A DNA stretch of 64,000 nt from Acanthosoma haemorrhoidale (GCA_930367205.1 OV884011.1:46389754-46453753), one strand, 5' to 3'. Positions 12,277 through 25,278 are shown, counted from the stretch's first letter. Notes: generated by a model not told the origin, from the letters alone. Numbers and translations are program-made.

Positions 12277-14484
12277 TCTTTTTTTACCTGAGGGGTAGTA
12301 GTTACCCTGTAAATTTTAACGGTTTATTGTGAAGTATACAGGGAGAAAAATTGTAAAAAAACAATATTGTCTATTACAAGGCGCATGTTTCTCGATAAGA
12401 CATACTCTAGCTGGTTTCAGTTGTCAAATAGTTTGTTTATTTTGTGCATTGAAAGTAATATGTGGTCAGATAAGCATGATAAAAGAAAAACATTTGGAGA
12501 CGTAACAAATATGACAACAAAATATATGTTTTGTTATGAGTGGTAATTCACTTACCTAGTGGCCGTTGAAGTTTAAATAAATATATATTTTTTAATGTTA
12601 ACTTTATAACGTTCCATTTCGTATTGAAATACAATTTTATTTTAATTATTTACTTTGCAATATTTCTCAACTTATATTTCTCCTCCATTATATTGAATAT
12701 TAATGTTCCTTGATTGGTGTATATGAGCGGTATAAAGAACGTAGAATAAACAATATCTAGCTTGACATTTATTTAATAAATGTGAAAAAACATTCATTTT
12801 TTTTTATTAATTAAAGCCGACCACTGTTATAGAATATTAAATGTTGACAGTTGGCCAAAAATCTCATTTCATAGGGAAACATTTTCCTCTAATCTAAATA
12901 GGTTTCTTTGATATGTTTAGAGTGCTTAAATGTTAGCGAACACACGCTTTTTTTCATACTTCCTGCTATCGTAGAATATGCACACCTACTGACGAAAGAT
13001 GGTAACTTAAAAAAAATAAAAATCAGTTCCAACAACATTGAAGACACGATTTGTATCATTGGCCCTTAAAACATAATTTACAGGCATCTTTGTGGATTAC
13101 ATGCACTAAAATATGTAATAGAATAACTTAGAGGTTCTTTTTGTACTTTTTTAAAATGTCCTTAACTACAGGGGAAGATATGATAGCCTGTGTGCCAGGT
13201 CTTACGAAACCTTATAAGTCAAAGAGAGATCGGTATGGTGATTGTTTTTTCTAAGTTGTAAGTGTATGTTTTTCTCTTCATTCTCCCTTATTTCATCTTG
13301 ATCAAAACACAAACAGCGTAATCTAGAAATGTCATATTTGCTATCGTATATACGAAAATCACTTTGCTACCCACTCGCTTAAAAGAGAAGTAGTCTCGGC
13401 AATTATAATAATACCGGTGTATAATATCGGTTACAAAACTATACTATACAAGACCCAACATTCCTATTATAAAACATAATAAGCCATAATTAACGACTCA
13501 AGTCCATATTAATTGTTATAATTAGAGTAAACGAGATACCTTCGTTAGTACACAGCTACCTACAAACTGATAGTGTCATAAGATAATGATTTATTTAGAA
13601 AATAATTGCAGGTACGTATTCTAACGTCACGGCATTTGACGAATCGCCCATGAGTAAGCGTATATTTTAAACGGTGGTAAGTTATTTAAACATATACCGT
13701 TCTTATTAGTTAACATCATGGCTTTAAATTGTCAAGTTTTCTCTCTCCCTCTCTCGTGATTACTTTTATGGTTCATGTGCACTTAAATTGTTGTAGGTCT
13801 TAATAGGTTAAATGTATACCCACCAAAAGATCGATTTTTGAAAGATGAGTCTATTTTTTTGATAAATATCTACATATTATATATATAAATATTTTGGGTT
13901 ATTTAGTCGTCACAAATCGGATAAATAAATTTAAGGATACAATGGAAGTTGTAACCGACATACAGCTAAATTTTGTATATTGCTTCAAACATTGCATTCG
14001 ATACTTGTCATGGCCTGCTGAGCTTCTAGAGGAAGTTCGCCCAGGGAAATAATGTTTTCTCTGTTTTATTTGTCAGCGTTATATTCTACTGCTCTGGTCC
14101 TACGTATCAACAAAACATCATTGTAGAAGTGTTTTTAGCATTTAACAAATAACACATTTTTACTTATTTTAGATCTAATATATTAATTTAATATTGTGTT
14201 CTTTTTAGTATAAATTTTATGTTATCTCTCTTTGGACTTTCTTGAATGTAACCGAATTGTTTAATTTCTTACGGGCAGTAAATAATAACAAAAATCAATG
14301 CTATCTTAACTTATTCAACTGTTTGAATTCATCACAAATATCAATTGTTAATAAATTAATTGTTATAAATTTGAATACCTTCTGTTGTGTTAATCACTAA
14401 AGTAGCTTTCTTTAACGCTAACAAGTATTGTAGTTCAAAAAAATTCTAGCGTTACGAAAATACGAGTGATAAACGTTGAGTACG
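12277..14484. other. AT-rich non-coding DNA, probably intronic
   Basis: No gene or clear repeat is visible. The sequence is AT-rich with scattered poly-A and poly-T tracts. A weak acceptor/donor juxtaposition (TTGCAG followed by GTACGT, about 13612) lacks a pyrimidine tract and was not called. Confidence 0.5.
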
Positions 14485-15205
14485 ATACTTACAGTTCCAT
14501 CTCGACAAAAGGCTGACATGGAACCCACATACGAGGTTAAAAAGAAACTAACTAAAAAGAAGCTCTAGGCAACTGTACCTACTTCGACTACTTCGAAAGA
14601 CATTCAATAGTAAATAAATTACTAATTTACAAGGTTATACTTAAGCCAATCTGAATAGACGGTATAGAGCTATGGGGGACAGCAAACAAGTCGAACATCA
14701 AGCTTATCCAATCCTTTCAATTATAAGTCCTAAGAACAATAGTAACTTATTACGTCAAAAACAAAACCCTTCATAACGGTCTTAATATACCTTACATTCT
14801 TGAATTCACCTCTTCTAAGTTCATGAAATTCCATGGTAACCTATCCAACCACAATAATCCCCTAGTACAGCCATTACACTGCGCCACACATTCCAATAAT
14901 CCTCCTCGGAAACTAAAGCGGGATTGACCTCGTGTCCTGCTATAAATACGAGACAGAGGGAGTCCTTGCAAAGTCCAGTTGCTCTAATCTAGTCCTGAGC
15001 GTCTGTGGCTATCGCGTTCTTGGTCTGCCTCCACTGGCTCGTATCCAGTGACGCGGCTGATGTAGAAGCGTAGAGGACTTCCCCTCTTTGGCATGTGAGG
15101 GTGACAACCAAGTGGATTTGGTAGGGCTCTGGGCTGTTTGAACATTTATCACAATTACTTATTGCCCAATAAGGCAGATTTTAATTTTATCTGAATAATA
15201 AAAAA
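14485..15205 (+). mobile_element. Jockey-type LINE, degraded 3' end (copy A)
   Basis: The + strand translation contains pieces of a LINE reverse-transcriptase C-terminus. An HLDKRLTWNPHTRL segment lies near 14491-14535 and an IELWGTANKSNIK segment near 14665. These match the better preserved minus-strand copy at 49172-50065. A GC-richer 3' UTR follows, with phrases shared with the copy at 30036-30624 (for example GCGTCTGTGGCT and CAGTGACGCGGCTGA). It ends in CTTATTGCCCAATAAGGCA and an A-rich tail. Frame breaks and stops show that it is dead. Full Jockey elements are about 4-5 kb, so this is strongly 5'-truncated. Exact ends are uncertain. Confidence 0.7.
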
Positions 15206-15262
15206 GTATAGTTTATAAATTTAAATTAAACAAAAATACGTTTTATTGTTTATGTTATTCTG

Positions 15263-15287
15263 TGTCTCACTTTACTCGCAGGTAAGC
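15263..15287 (+). promoter_or_regulatory. Candidate recursive splice site 1 (AG|GTAAGC)
   Basis: A pyrimidine-rich stretch (TCTGTGTCTCACTTTACTCG) leads directly into CAG, and GTAAGC follows at once, with the joint at 15281/15282. Juxtaposed 3' and 5' splice sites are the signature of ratchet points known from long Drosophila introns. A further donor-like GTAAGA lies about 70 bp downstream (15352). The orientation agrees with the minibrain exon at 63067. It could be a chance match; RNA data would decide. Confidence 0.35.
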
Positions 15288-15544
15288 ATATCGAGTTGTT
15301 TCAACATGTAGCCAAATCGTTTTCATTTGTTTACAACCTCTAGTTATGACTGTAAGAGGCTGAATCGCGGTATCTGAAGTGGTAACCATAAGTTTCCTAT
15401 TCTAACTTGTTCGTTGACGAGTTTATCTCTAAGCTTAGAATCGCACGCAAGTAAAACTTATTTATGTGATATCTTAACACAAAAATACCAAGTCAGGTGT
15501 GCAATCCTTTAGCGAAATAATGGAAACAGATTTATTTCTTCCTT

Positions 15545-15725
15545 ACTTAACGTAGCCTACGCCTTGCTGACGATTCTTAGCTCTCCCCAACGACCCTGTT
15601 TGGTGCGGCTACCATCCAGTGTTGAATGCCGATATTTCTCGCATCATTGACCACACAATCTGACCATCCCATCGCAGCCTCGGTCACCATGTTGATTGTA
15701 ACATAATGAAATCTAACTGCTGGCA
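15545..15725 (-). mobile_element. Relic of a LINE RT C-terminus (RTE/CR1-like)
   Basis: The minus-strand translation over about 15575-15690 reads GWSDCVVNDARNIGIQHW followed by a short AAPNR segment. This fits the conserved C-terminal pattern of RTE- or CR1-type LINE proteins (GRP..RW.D.V..D....G...W...A.dR..W). It is broken by a stop soon after and is about 60 residues long, so it is only a fossil fragment. Assignment to a clade is tentative. Confidence 0.45.
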
Positions 15726-17029
15726 AATCGTACAATGAATGATAAATGATTGGCTTCCGAATTTGTTAGTCTTATAGTTTTAAAATTACACTTTCAATAA
15801 GGATAAAACTGTATTCTTAAGAAGATTATATGTTGTTGTACATTGAACAATACATAACAACCCAATCCATATCCATCAAAATATTTATTTCAATACTAAA
15901 TAGGCGTTTGAAATGTTACATTGATTCGATCCCGAACTATATGTCGATGTTAAATTGTGTCTGCATCAGGTCCTTGTGGTGGAGTGTTGGTTGGCTTACT
16001 TTCGACATATAAGTCCAGGAACACACTTGTGTTTTCAACGATCAAGAATATTGCTGGATAAGAATCCTATTTGGGAAACTGCTTGCTTTCCACGTATTCC
16101 TTCTGTCTGTAACTTTTTTGGGATCATGTCCCTCATTTGCGCTATGCGGGCCACCCATCTCATATTTCATCACCCTTCATAGTTTCATCACTTCTATTAC
16201 ATAACGCTATTTGAACAACTCGTATACCTCTTGGCGTTGTTTCTTCGTCGCCATTAGCCTGTAGAAGAAATTAGTATAGTTCTTCCAACAGTATACAATT
16301 CACAATCAGTCATCCCGCCCTCATTAATGAATTCGACTGTGGTCTTTTACGCTTATAATACAAACTACAAACATTAATTAATCAAAAGTTGTTTATCTAA
16401 GTACTCATTAATTAACCAACTTTCTTCTTAGATTTAAACAAATCAACGACTTGTAAAGTTTTTTCTAGAGGGAATGTCTTCACAATTTGTTGACCTGCAA
16501 GAATAGGAGAAGAATAGATAGGGATAAGAATGAAGATGGTACTAAAATGAATGAACTATTCTAGAAAACTCCAATCAAATGGTTATCGCAAGAAAGCCTG
16601 GTGGTTATTACTTTAGTATACTAAGTTTAGCAGGACTAACAAGGGGAAGACAAATGTGCCTAAATGAAATCTATTTTGGTGGTCGACAAATATTTCACAC
16701 GAGTCAGTAGGGAGCGTTATTGCTAATGCTCTCTACAAGCTGTATGTTTGGAACAGAGTTCCTGTCATTTCTGCGTTTAAAGTAAGGTTATTGTACATCA
16801 TCCAATTCGTTTTTATACGATGAATATGGAATCAAAAACATAGCGTTTCCATCCCATGAAGGTGTTTGGAGATCTACACTCGCCCCGTGATGTATGATTT
16901 CCTGGTGAATATTACAAGACAATCAATGGTGAGTTATGGAATCGTCACTCTCAGCTGACATCAAGAAGAGTTTTCTTGCCGATAACTGAGACCAGGCCAG
17001 TGATACAGTTATCGCCGCAGCCTCAGGTA
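15726..17029. other. Non-coding DNA, no assigned feature
   Basis: Two overlapping + strand ORFs (60 and 75 codons, 15830-16182) show no domain and poor coding character. Mixed AT content, no tandem repeats. Confidence 0.45.
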
Positions 17030-17345
17030 GACGGATTGATGGAGCAGAGGAGAGAAGAGACAGAAGAGAGATGTAGAGGCGAGGTCACGGGTTCACCCAG
17101 ATCCAGGAGGTGGAGGGGTGGGGGTGACAGTGACGGCGGCCGCTATTGATCCACCCCCGCCCCTCCCCTCTTTCTGCCCCCTCCCCCCTCTTCTCTCCCC
17201 GCCACTACCCCCTCCCCCTGTCCGCCCTTTTATTATCAATTAAACCGCCGCCGCCGCCAGCTACCTGCTGTCTCTCTTATGTTTATTGGGCCTAGCCCTC
17301 ACCCCGCTCTTATCTGCACCGCGGGCCAGACCTTATCTATTTGAC
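17030..17345. promoter_or_regulatory. GC-rich island with G/C-run strand asymmetry
   Basis: In an otherwise AT-rich window this stretch is strikingly GC-rich. A purine/G-run part (about 17040-17130, with GGAGGTGGAGGGGTGGGGG) is followed by a pyrimidine/C-run part (about 17150-17230), then a run of CCG repeats (about 17244-17258). GATA-type sites (CTTATCTG near 17308, CTTATCTA near 17332) and a homeodomain-like AT core (TTATTATCAATTAA, about 17230) flank it. Both strands could form G-quadruplexes. This could be an enhancer or alternative promoter of the surrounding gene; no transcript evidence is available. Confidence 0.35.
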
Positions 17346-20009
17346 AGGGTCATAAATCTTACATAATTAATAATCATGACAGAATAATGGTTCATTTCAT
17401 TATATGCAGTGCTAGTATTTAATCTGCGGGTAATCTGACAAACAGAAAAAACGCTAAATCACAAGTTAGGATTGTTGAAAATCTTCAATTAATAAGCCTT
17501 AAGCCTCGTGGATATTCTGGGCATTTTGTTTAAATTTTACATTTGTTGATTGAGGCCTATTATTAAATATTTTCTTCAATACTACGTTCTGAACTAGTCA
17601 GTTCAAATCCCTTTGCAACCCTTAGAGAGGCCTATAGGTCAGTTTTACCGAATTTATAGACTAAATTCTATTTCTACATCGGGAATAAATATAGGACGGA
17701 TTACTATAGAAAAAACTCGCGGGTAGTGTTATTTTTACAGTTTTATATTATATTATTTTAATCTACTATGTTTGACCATCTCGGTCACGGAAAACTACCT
17801 TTCCAAACCATTAAAAAATTGTTAATAGCTGTTAAGGTAAGAAAGGGGAAAAAAGCCATGATATTAATTCAAAATATCTTTTGGTCAGTGACTCGAGATC
17901 GAGAAAGCTTTAGAAGTAGGAGAGAGACTGATTGATGAGTTAATAGATACAGGACTGGGCTTTTTTTTTTTTTGTTAAGTTTAATTATTTACACGGTCAT
18001 TATATCTGAACCCAAACACATACATATTTTTCAGTTTAAAAAGTGTTTTAATTTATTATTAAAACTTAAGACTGATAGGCTCATTTTTACGGTCGCTATC
18101 GTAGCACGAGTCAGAATGTTCGTAAAATAAAGAGAAACAATCTGATAACATTTACTGAAATCCTGCCCATTACTCCATTTTTTTTTCCTTCCGGAAATTC
18201 TAATTCGAATTATAGTATATGGAAAAAATCAGAACTTAAAGTATTAAATGTCAGTGAGTAAGGTGTGATAATAGTAACGCGGCCAACTTTTGTTTGTATG
18301 TTTTTCATAACGTCTGTTATTCTAAACTTATTTTGGTCTTAACCTAATCGTTTAAAGGATAATGATTTATATCAGAACTTCACATGTATTAAATCATGTT
18401 TACGACTGTCATTTGACTATGGCGCTATCGATGAAGCAAGTTTTATAACGTTAAAGAAAATTATTCTTCGTCAATAATCCAAATTACCAAAAAATCGTCT
18501 TTTACAGTGCCCTCCTCTATTCTATGCCAGGACACTTCAGAAAAAGTTCTCATACTTGCTTGTAGTTTTTTCTCCCCCTTCCTTCGTAATATAGAAATGC
18601 AACTTAGTTGTTTTGTGCTGGACCATTTAATCTATAGTTATGGTTTTCATGTTCTTTTCAAGATGTGAGACTCTCTCTCACAATAAGGCAATTCCTGGCT
18701 GCGACCTTTCCCTGGGATGGAAAGTCTGTTTTCTTCATCGAATCTTTTATTTACATTTCCGTCCTTATTTTTTCGTTTTTTCTTGTAGAGAGAAAGCGCA
18801 ATTCTCTTTGTTTCAAGGGTGGTATTTTCACGTAACGACTCACATTTACCTGGTATTTTATTTAGATTCGCCTAAGAACCTATAGTAAATAAAAGTTTTT
18901 TCTTTTTTAAGGGGATGGGGGGGGGGGGGAAGAAAAAAAAGGTATTTTATTGAACACTATTTAAAATTATTGCATTTTATTGTTTATATTATGAAATACA
19001 CGTGAACGAAATAAAACACTGATAAAAAGAAGAAAAATAGGTTATCGGATGTGGGACACTTAATAATAATAATAAAATAATTCTATTTAATTGAAAGTAA
19101 AAAAATAAAACATGTTTATCTGTATTAATGAGTACTGAGAAAAAAAAAATATGTCAGAAACTGCTCATGGTCCATTTTGTATTTCCCCCCCCCTTAATTT
19201 GAATTATAACTAAAACAAGTCATTCTGGCACAAGGATGAGTACGGTGTAGAAAGTTGAATTTTTTTTTCTCGCGAACAACCTAAAACAAAATGTCTCTTG
19301 TTTGATGAAGTCTGCGCTACGAATATTATTGTGCCTGAAAGGATGAAACAGGTGGATGAAGTCGCCGACCAACGCCCGATGGCGAGGAAATGATAGACGA
19401 TATGGTCATGAAGTGGCGAGCAAGCAATCTAAGGACGTTCCTATGTTAATTGTTTAGCTACACACGATACATTATTATGCTTTTTATTTTACCTGTCCTA
19501 TCACCTATGCAATTTGTGTATCCCTCCATCCAATAAACATGTTTTAAATATTTATCGCCCAGTCATACAAAAGTACTTAATTTGTACAGCTGTCCTTTAT
19601 ATTGCTAATCCCGATTTGAGCTTGCGCACTATTTTTTCGCGGAAGAATTCTGTTTTTAATTTTTTCCTTAAACTAGGCTTTTTCCGTGAAGGCTCTAGTG
19701 TTGCATTTACATAATACTGACCCTGGTGTTGTGGAATACAATTTAAAAGGTGTGGTTCTGTTATCGGTAGTAACATAAACCTATTATGTCTATTGGCACT
19801 GACCAGGCATGCCACTACAGTACATCATGTGTATGTGTACCGTTTCCGCCGTCTAAACCTGTCGCAAATCTTGGCTAAAAAAGTGTTTCCCTGAAATAGA
19901 AAGGTATTTTTGTTTGACCGTATCTGTCGGATGGTTGCAATGTCCAGTCTTTCCGCGTGCATTTGAATATAATTTATTTATTATGTGTACATGCACTCGG
20001 GTAAGGGGT
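17346..20009. other. AT-rich non-coding DNA with homopolymer runs
   Basis: No gene is recognised. Short ORFs at 18640-18885 and 19514-19815 are low-complexity and overlap on opposite strands. A G-run (about 18911-18930), a C-run (about 19186-19193) and T-runs (about 17960, 18180) are present. Confidence 0.5.
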
Positions 20010-20235
20010 GACAAGGGGGTCGATAGGGTAACCTACATCCCCGATAGGGTGCCCACTCCCTGAAAGAAATACTGAGCTTGACCACTAATTGTCTAGACCC
20101 GGGTTCGATTTCCTGTTTTTCCAATAACTAATATTTGTTTGTATATTTAGTTTGGTCTGGCGGGCAGGGTTCACTCAGCCTCTTGAGGGTAAGTGGGTAG
20201 CTTCTAGAATAAATAAACAGCTAGTCCTTTTTAAA
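20010..20235 (+). repeat. Possible tRNA-derived SINE
   Basis: GGGTTCGATTTCC near 20101 resembles an RNA polymerase III B box. It is followed by a body (GGTCTGGCGGGCAGGGTTC, about 20154) that partly resembles a second locus at about 47440-47500 (TGGTCTGGTCGGAGTTC). A short A-rich end follows. I could not identify a convincing A box, so SINE status is tentative. Confidence 0.3.
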
Positions 20236-23064
20236 ACAAAATTGAGGATGAGATGTAACATTCTTGCATCAATATTACTCATATCTTGGTCGGTCTTACT
20301 TTTGTGAAGTGTTGTCCGGTGGATTAAATTTTGTATAAGAGGTCAATGGTGGTTTGAAATACCATGTCTTGTATTGTATATATTTCTTAAAGTATTTAAT
20401 TCAAATTATTAATTTAGTTTTTATTATTTAAAACCCTCTTTCATTGGCAACATACTTAAAATCACCTTATTGCAGAAGTTCATGGATGCTTAGATATTAG
20501 ATAGATAGATAAAACTTTATTTACGTATTTCCTCACAAAATTCATATAGATTTACTTCTTGTATTTACACCACTCGGTAATCATTTTTATAATAATATAT
20601 TTACTATATGTTTTGTTAATATATGACTCAATTTGAGAAATGACAAATTTTTGAATTTTTGGGAGTTTCTTTGATATTAAATTCTTACTTGACATTTTAA
20701 GTCAGTAATAAATATTTATTGTTGTATAAATGGCTTGTGAATGTCTATTATAAAAATGAAAATCATATATTTTGAATGTTTTTCCCCCTTGAACATGAAC
20801 TTTCCCACTTATTTAGTGGAGAAACGGTGTTTAAATTAAATTGAAAGAGTATGCCGTAAGCCGTAATGCTTACGGCCACGAAACACAAACTTCCAAACAA
20901 ATATAAGTAAAATAATATTAATTGTGTAAACTTTCTTCCAGTTATGATTTAAACTAAATGATCTATCAGTCCTTTGTAGTTTAGAATTGATCATTTCTCA
21001 TGGCACCAATTTGCTTTTAGTGTTACTTATATATTACCGATAGGTCTGTCTGTTTTGATGTAGGTGGCGTTGAGTCATTTATTACTCCCCAGAAATGAAT
21101 TTTTACATGGATATAAACCGCATAATAAGTGATGGAGCCTCCATAAAACATGTTAATGCTTCATTAATTACTTATAGTTAAAACAAAAATTAACGAGCTC
21201 GTTATCCTCATAATCATCCTGATTATTGTCATTTAATATCGGCTTTACCCTTACTAAATGAGGTTTCCATTATACCTAGATGAATTAGACTTGCAAAATA
21301 GTTTTGTTTTATCTCTTAGAAACACTTGATTCATTTTATTTCCCATAAGAAGAAATATCAAATTCTGCACATGCTACAGCGTGTCATTTATTTAATCAAA
21401 TTCTTTAATTTCCCCCTCTGAATTTCCCTTATTTGCGAATTCGCAATATGATACCAAACCGGAAGGGTGTGACTCTATTTTCAAACATGTCTTCTTCAGC
21501 CAGTCTGCATGCCTGTGGTATTTAGTTACTTCCCTATCGGTCTGAAATATTAGATGTGTATCTTGGGTTAGGAGTTTTGCGTTTCCGTTTAGATATCGAA
21601 GCTGGAGTATGTAAACAAACAAAAAAAACATTCCGATTCTATTAACTGGCCCGCTTCACGATTTGTTTATTTTTATTTTGCACTCGGTTATAGTTTGATA
21701 GAAAGTTTGCTTAAGTCTACTGGCTAGTCTAATTCAGCTCCCTGGGAAGCATTGACTACTCCGTTTCCTGGTAAAACCCTTTTGTGGTTTCGTGGGGGGG
21801 CTAATCGGGGATCGTAGTCTCCATGCCCTGGGGCAGCCCCCTGACTGTCTACTCTTTCATGCCTAGGGGTCAGTCCGTCCTCAGGCTCCTCCCTTCACGG
21901 GCCCTCAACATGTATCTAACAGGCAATGCTTCTTGACATCTTATTTTCAATTACATCTAGGATGATTATTTAGAATTATGTTATTGTTTGTCCTTTTACT
22001 GTAAATCCCTATAAGGGTGTGAAGAGAGTTCTCCTGAAGAACAAACTCCATTCGGTATATGTTGAAGAATTTTAGAAGGACTACTAACTCATAAAGCTGT
22101 TTTTTTAAAGTCCTGCCTAAATTTTTCCCCTCCATATCAAATAAGATGTGCTGTGCTTTGCTCAATCTCGGTCCAGAGACCATGCTGATACGATTATCAA
22201 CTTATTGAGACTTGGGTACACATAAACATGTAATCTCACATTAAGTATGAATTTTGACGTCTTTAGGAAAATTATATTATATCTACTCTCTTTATTTATA
22301 CAATGTATTATACTGGGCTTATTTTTAATTATACGTACGCGTGTTTGGTATCCTTATTTTTAGAATGCAACCAAATTGAATGTAATAACGTCGTATATTC
22401 CAAAATTTTCTCTGCTTTAAAATTATAAACTAAAACCATTTTCAGCATTTATCCAACTTAATTAAAATACCGTTAGAATTCTAAATTATCACGGTTTAAG
22501 TTTTATAATTACAAAGGCAAAAATTACACCGAAGCCAACCACATAATAAATGAGGTTGTATAAAAAACATTAAAAAGAGCTTCATTAATTAATTCATTTA
22601 GTCAAAATTTAACTAACTCTCCTATGTATGTGAGGTTAGGTTGTATATTTTGACTTGAAATATCTGTATTTTTGAACTTGCTGTAAATTCTTAAAAACAT
22701 ATAATTTATTCTGTCTTTTATCATCTAATTGTAATAGATAACATATATTTCTATAGATATAGGTATTGGTTTTGTGTTATCAGGTAGAATATCCGTTTGT
22801 AGATAATTCCATATATTTGTTATAGTTATGTAAATTTATGTACATATATTTATCGCTTATGGTGTTTAGTTTTAATAGTTCATTAATAGATATCCTTTAT
22901 TATTAGAGAAAACATTTTAGAACTGGTAGGGTTTTTTTTATTGCTATTGCATTTGCTTGGAATTATGTCTTATTTTTCTTGGGCTTAATTTAATTCTTGA
23001 AGTAAAGTCTGTTAATTAGTAAGCTTTTTGTATATTTAAAATGCTAGATTGATTGAGATTTACT
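20236..23064. other. AT-rich non-coding DNA
   Basis: No gene is recognised. A perfect 9 bp inverted repeat with a 6 nt spacer lies at 20853-20876 (GCCGTAAGC / GCTTACGGC). A GC-richer patch at about 21760-21920 looks like an unassigned repeat fragment. Confidence 0.45.
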
Positions 23065-23131
23065 AAATTATCATTTAATATTTCAGGTGAGTACACGAGG
23101 ACCTTTTATGGAGGGAATACTAGTGGTAAGA
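23065..23131 (+). promoter_or_regulatory. Candidate recursive splice site 2 with a 39 nt RS-exon
   Basis: TCATTTAATATTTCAG is followed directly by GTGAGT (joint at 23086/23087), and a second donor GTAAGA starts at 23126. The 39 nt between them (23087-23125) would be the 'RS-exon' that is defined first and then removed when the GTGAGT is used. The layout (AG|GTGAGT ... 39 nt ... GTAAGA) closely parallels the site at 43749. It is on the same strand as minibrain. An ordinary 39 nt alternative exon is the other reading. Confidence 0.4.
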
Positions 23132-24416
23132 TTATCATTTGTATGCATTTAGTGATACTTAAATCTCACTTCGTTTTGATAATATTTAATGTAAGAAAAG
23201 TGCATTTAAATAATCATAAAAAAATATGCTAAAGAACCAAAAATTGATTTGAAATGTCCAGTGGTACTTTCGATAAACATTTGATAAGTTGAGGAAATGC
23301 ATGTTCCGGTCTGTTAGTCAAGCTCTTTTTTGCCCTACAAATCTGATTCGATCATGATTTTTTTTTTTTAAATTCTTCGACGTATGGTAGCTCTTTTTCG
23401 ATTCCGGGGTTCGGCACTATCTTTTTTTCTTCTGTCCGTCCGTCTATTACTACTGTAATGAATCAAATTATCTCATGCCATAACATCTCGAAAAATGTGA
23501 ATGACTTAAAAGTTTCGATAACAATTAAACCTAAAAAAACAAACAGTTTCTATACTGTGAAGTGGTTAAAAATTTAACTTCCCATTTTTCTCTTCTGTTA
23601 AAGGACACATTACAGACAGAAACAATAAACAAAATTTTAAAAAATATTTTTTTGATAATTGTTTTACTTACTTTTTTTTTTTACTGAAACTTTTTTGCTG
23701 AACCCTGTATTAAGCGAGACCAAGATTATTAAATCTGTGCAACGTTTGCTCCACTTACCCCAATCTGTGGTCATACTGTAACACAAGCATTGGTTGTGAA
23801 ATTGCAAAAAAACTTATAATAAATGTCATAATAACAATATAAATAAATTTTACTTATTCGATTAATAATAATGGGAACTAAATAAAAAAAAAACGAATTG
23901 ACAATTTTTATTCACAGTTTTCTACTGAAGGTTCTGACTGATAATGATGATAACTGTCCTCTAACTGCGCACAGTCCTGCTCGCCAGATGATCCAGTTTG
24001 TTGCACACCTACTGGATTTTGAATCACATCATTGGAGTCACCCAAATTGGTCTCCAGGAACATTCTTGTAAGACGTCCAACTACAGTGATGGTTAATTGA
24101 GGGCCTAGCTTTTTGGCAACTGCAAGCTCTACTGCAACCGTTCTTGCAATCACAGGAAACACACTGTAGCTTTGTCTTTAGTCATCGTACTAGAACGGGA
24201 AGAGCTTGTTCCCATCCCCATGAAAGGGTATTTGGTTGTGACCCAACCAGTTTCGAACGTTTTTTTTAGGGAGTCTCGCAAAGGCAGATTTAGTGAACAT
24301 GAGGTATCTCAGTTAGTCCAGTGGTTTTTGTTTTCATTTCACCTCAATACAATTCTAGTATAAGATGTTTTCCAGCCTGAGTTATGGATTCTTCAGAGAC
24401 TTGCACTCCCGCTGGA
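23132..24416. other. Non-coding DNA with a weak minus-strand ORF
   Basis: A minus-strand ORF at 23908-24162 (84 codons, ending in an acidic, Ser/Gln-rich tail) and a + strand ORF at 24172-24363 show no domain I recognise. They lie next to a dispersed repeat and may belong to the same decayed mobile element. The stretch around 23340-23560 is T-rich with repeated TCCG (GTCCGTCCGTC). Confidence 0.35.
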
Positions 24417-24613
24417 GGCTGAGGCGAGACAGATAAGCCGTCTGCACAGCCAATCCGTGACCCACGTCTTATCATATTCACTTCCTTGGCTTTTTAGACT
24501 GTATCGCGTATCCTTGTAGTGATCGCTAGAGTCTTAATTGTTTTTCGAGCTTGAGGGAGAGGCTATACTTGTATTCAGGTTTGAGGATGTTGTCAACCTA
24601 TTTCAAAATTGTG
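24417..24613. repeat. Dispersed repeat Z, copy 1
   Basis: This 197 bp segment is about 96% identical (7 differences by eye) to 29497-29692 in the same orientation. Both begin near GCTGAGGCGAGACAGATAAG and end near CAACCTATTT followed by AAAATTGT. The unit is unclassified. The minus-strand translation is partly open but no domain is recognised. Confidence 0.85.
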
Positions 24614-25278
24614 TGGGTGAGGGTTTATGAATTTTGCAGCATAGTCCTTTTAAATGTGACTGTTTTTCAAGAAGAGAGCACAATTTCAATTTTACTTGGC
24701 CTAAAAAGGCCGTGACATTACACAGCCAGTAAATGCATCAATGAAAAGTACATGTGCATGTGCAGGGTCGTACTTGAATTATTTGGTTCAGTACCATGTA
24801 CCTGCTTTATTGCCTGTCCTTGGTTTGTTGAAGAACATGTTCTTATGTTAGCCCAGTTAACGTAACAAGAGATCACCGATGTCCTCACTTAAATTAAAAC
24901 ATTGTCATTAACTGATGCATGGGAAATAGCTCTGTTGATGATCAAGTCAACCGCAAAATCACTGTTCGAAAATTAAACGAACTTGTGCTTGATCCAAGTG
25001 TTTAATAAATTTAAAAAAATCACTACAAAGATGAAACAACAACTGAAATAAAGTGAGTCTTTTGATCTTTACCGACTCCCTGGTGCGGAAACGTCAAACA
25101 AGAGTTGTAGATGACAAAATTAGTGCCGTTTTTTGAAATGTTAACATTTACCGTTAATAAGTGTATGCTAATTCGGAGTAAACGTGGCTTTATAACTACA
25201 AAAATCTCCACCATTGATTAGAAACTCAATAAATAGCTTTAAATAACTATTATTATGATAAAATACATTATATATATA
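24614..25278. other. Non-coding left flank of the LTR element
   Basis: No gene is recognised. The last bases before the LTR are a TATA run (25271-25278) that forms the retrotransposon's target site. Confidence 0.5.
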
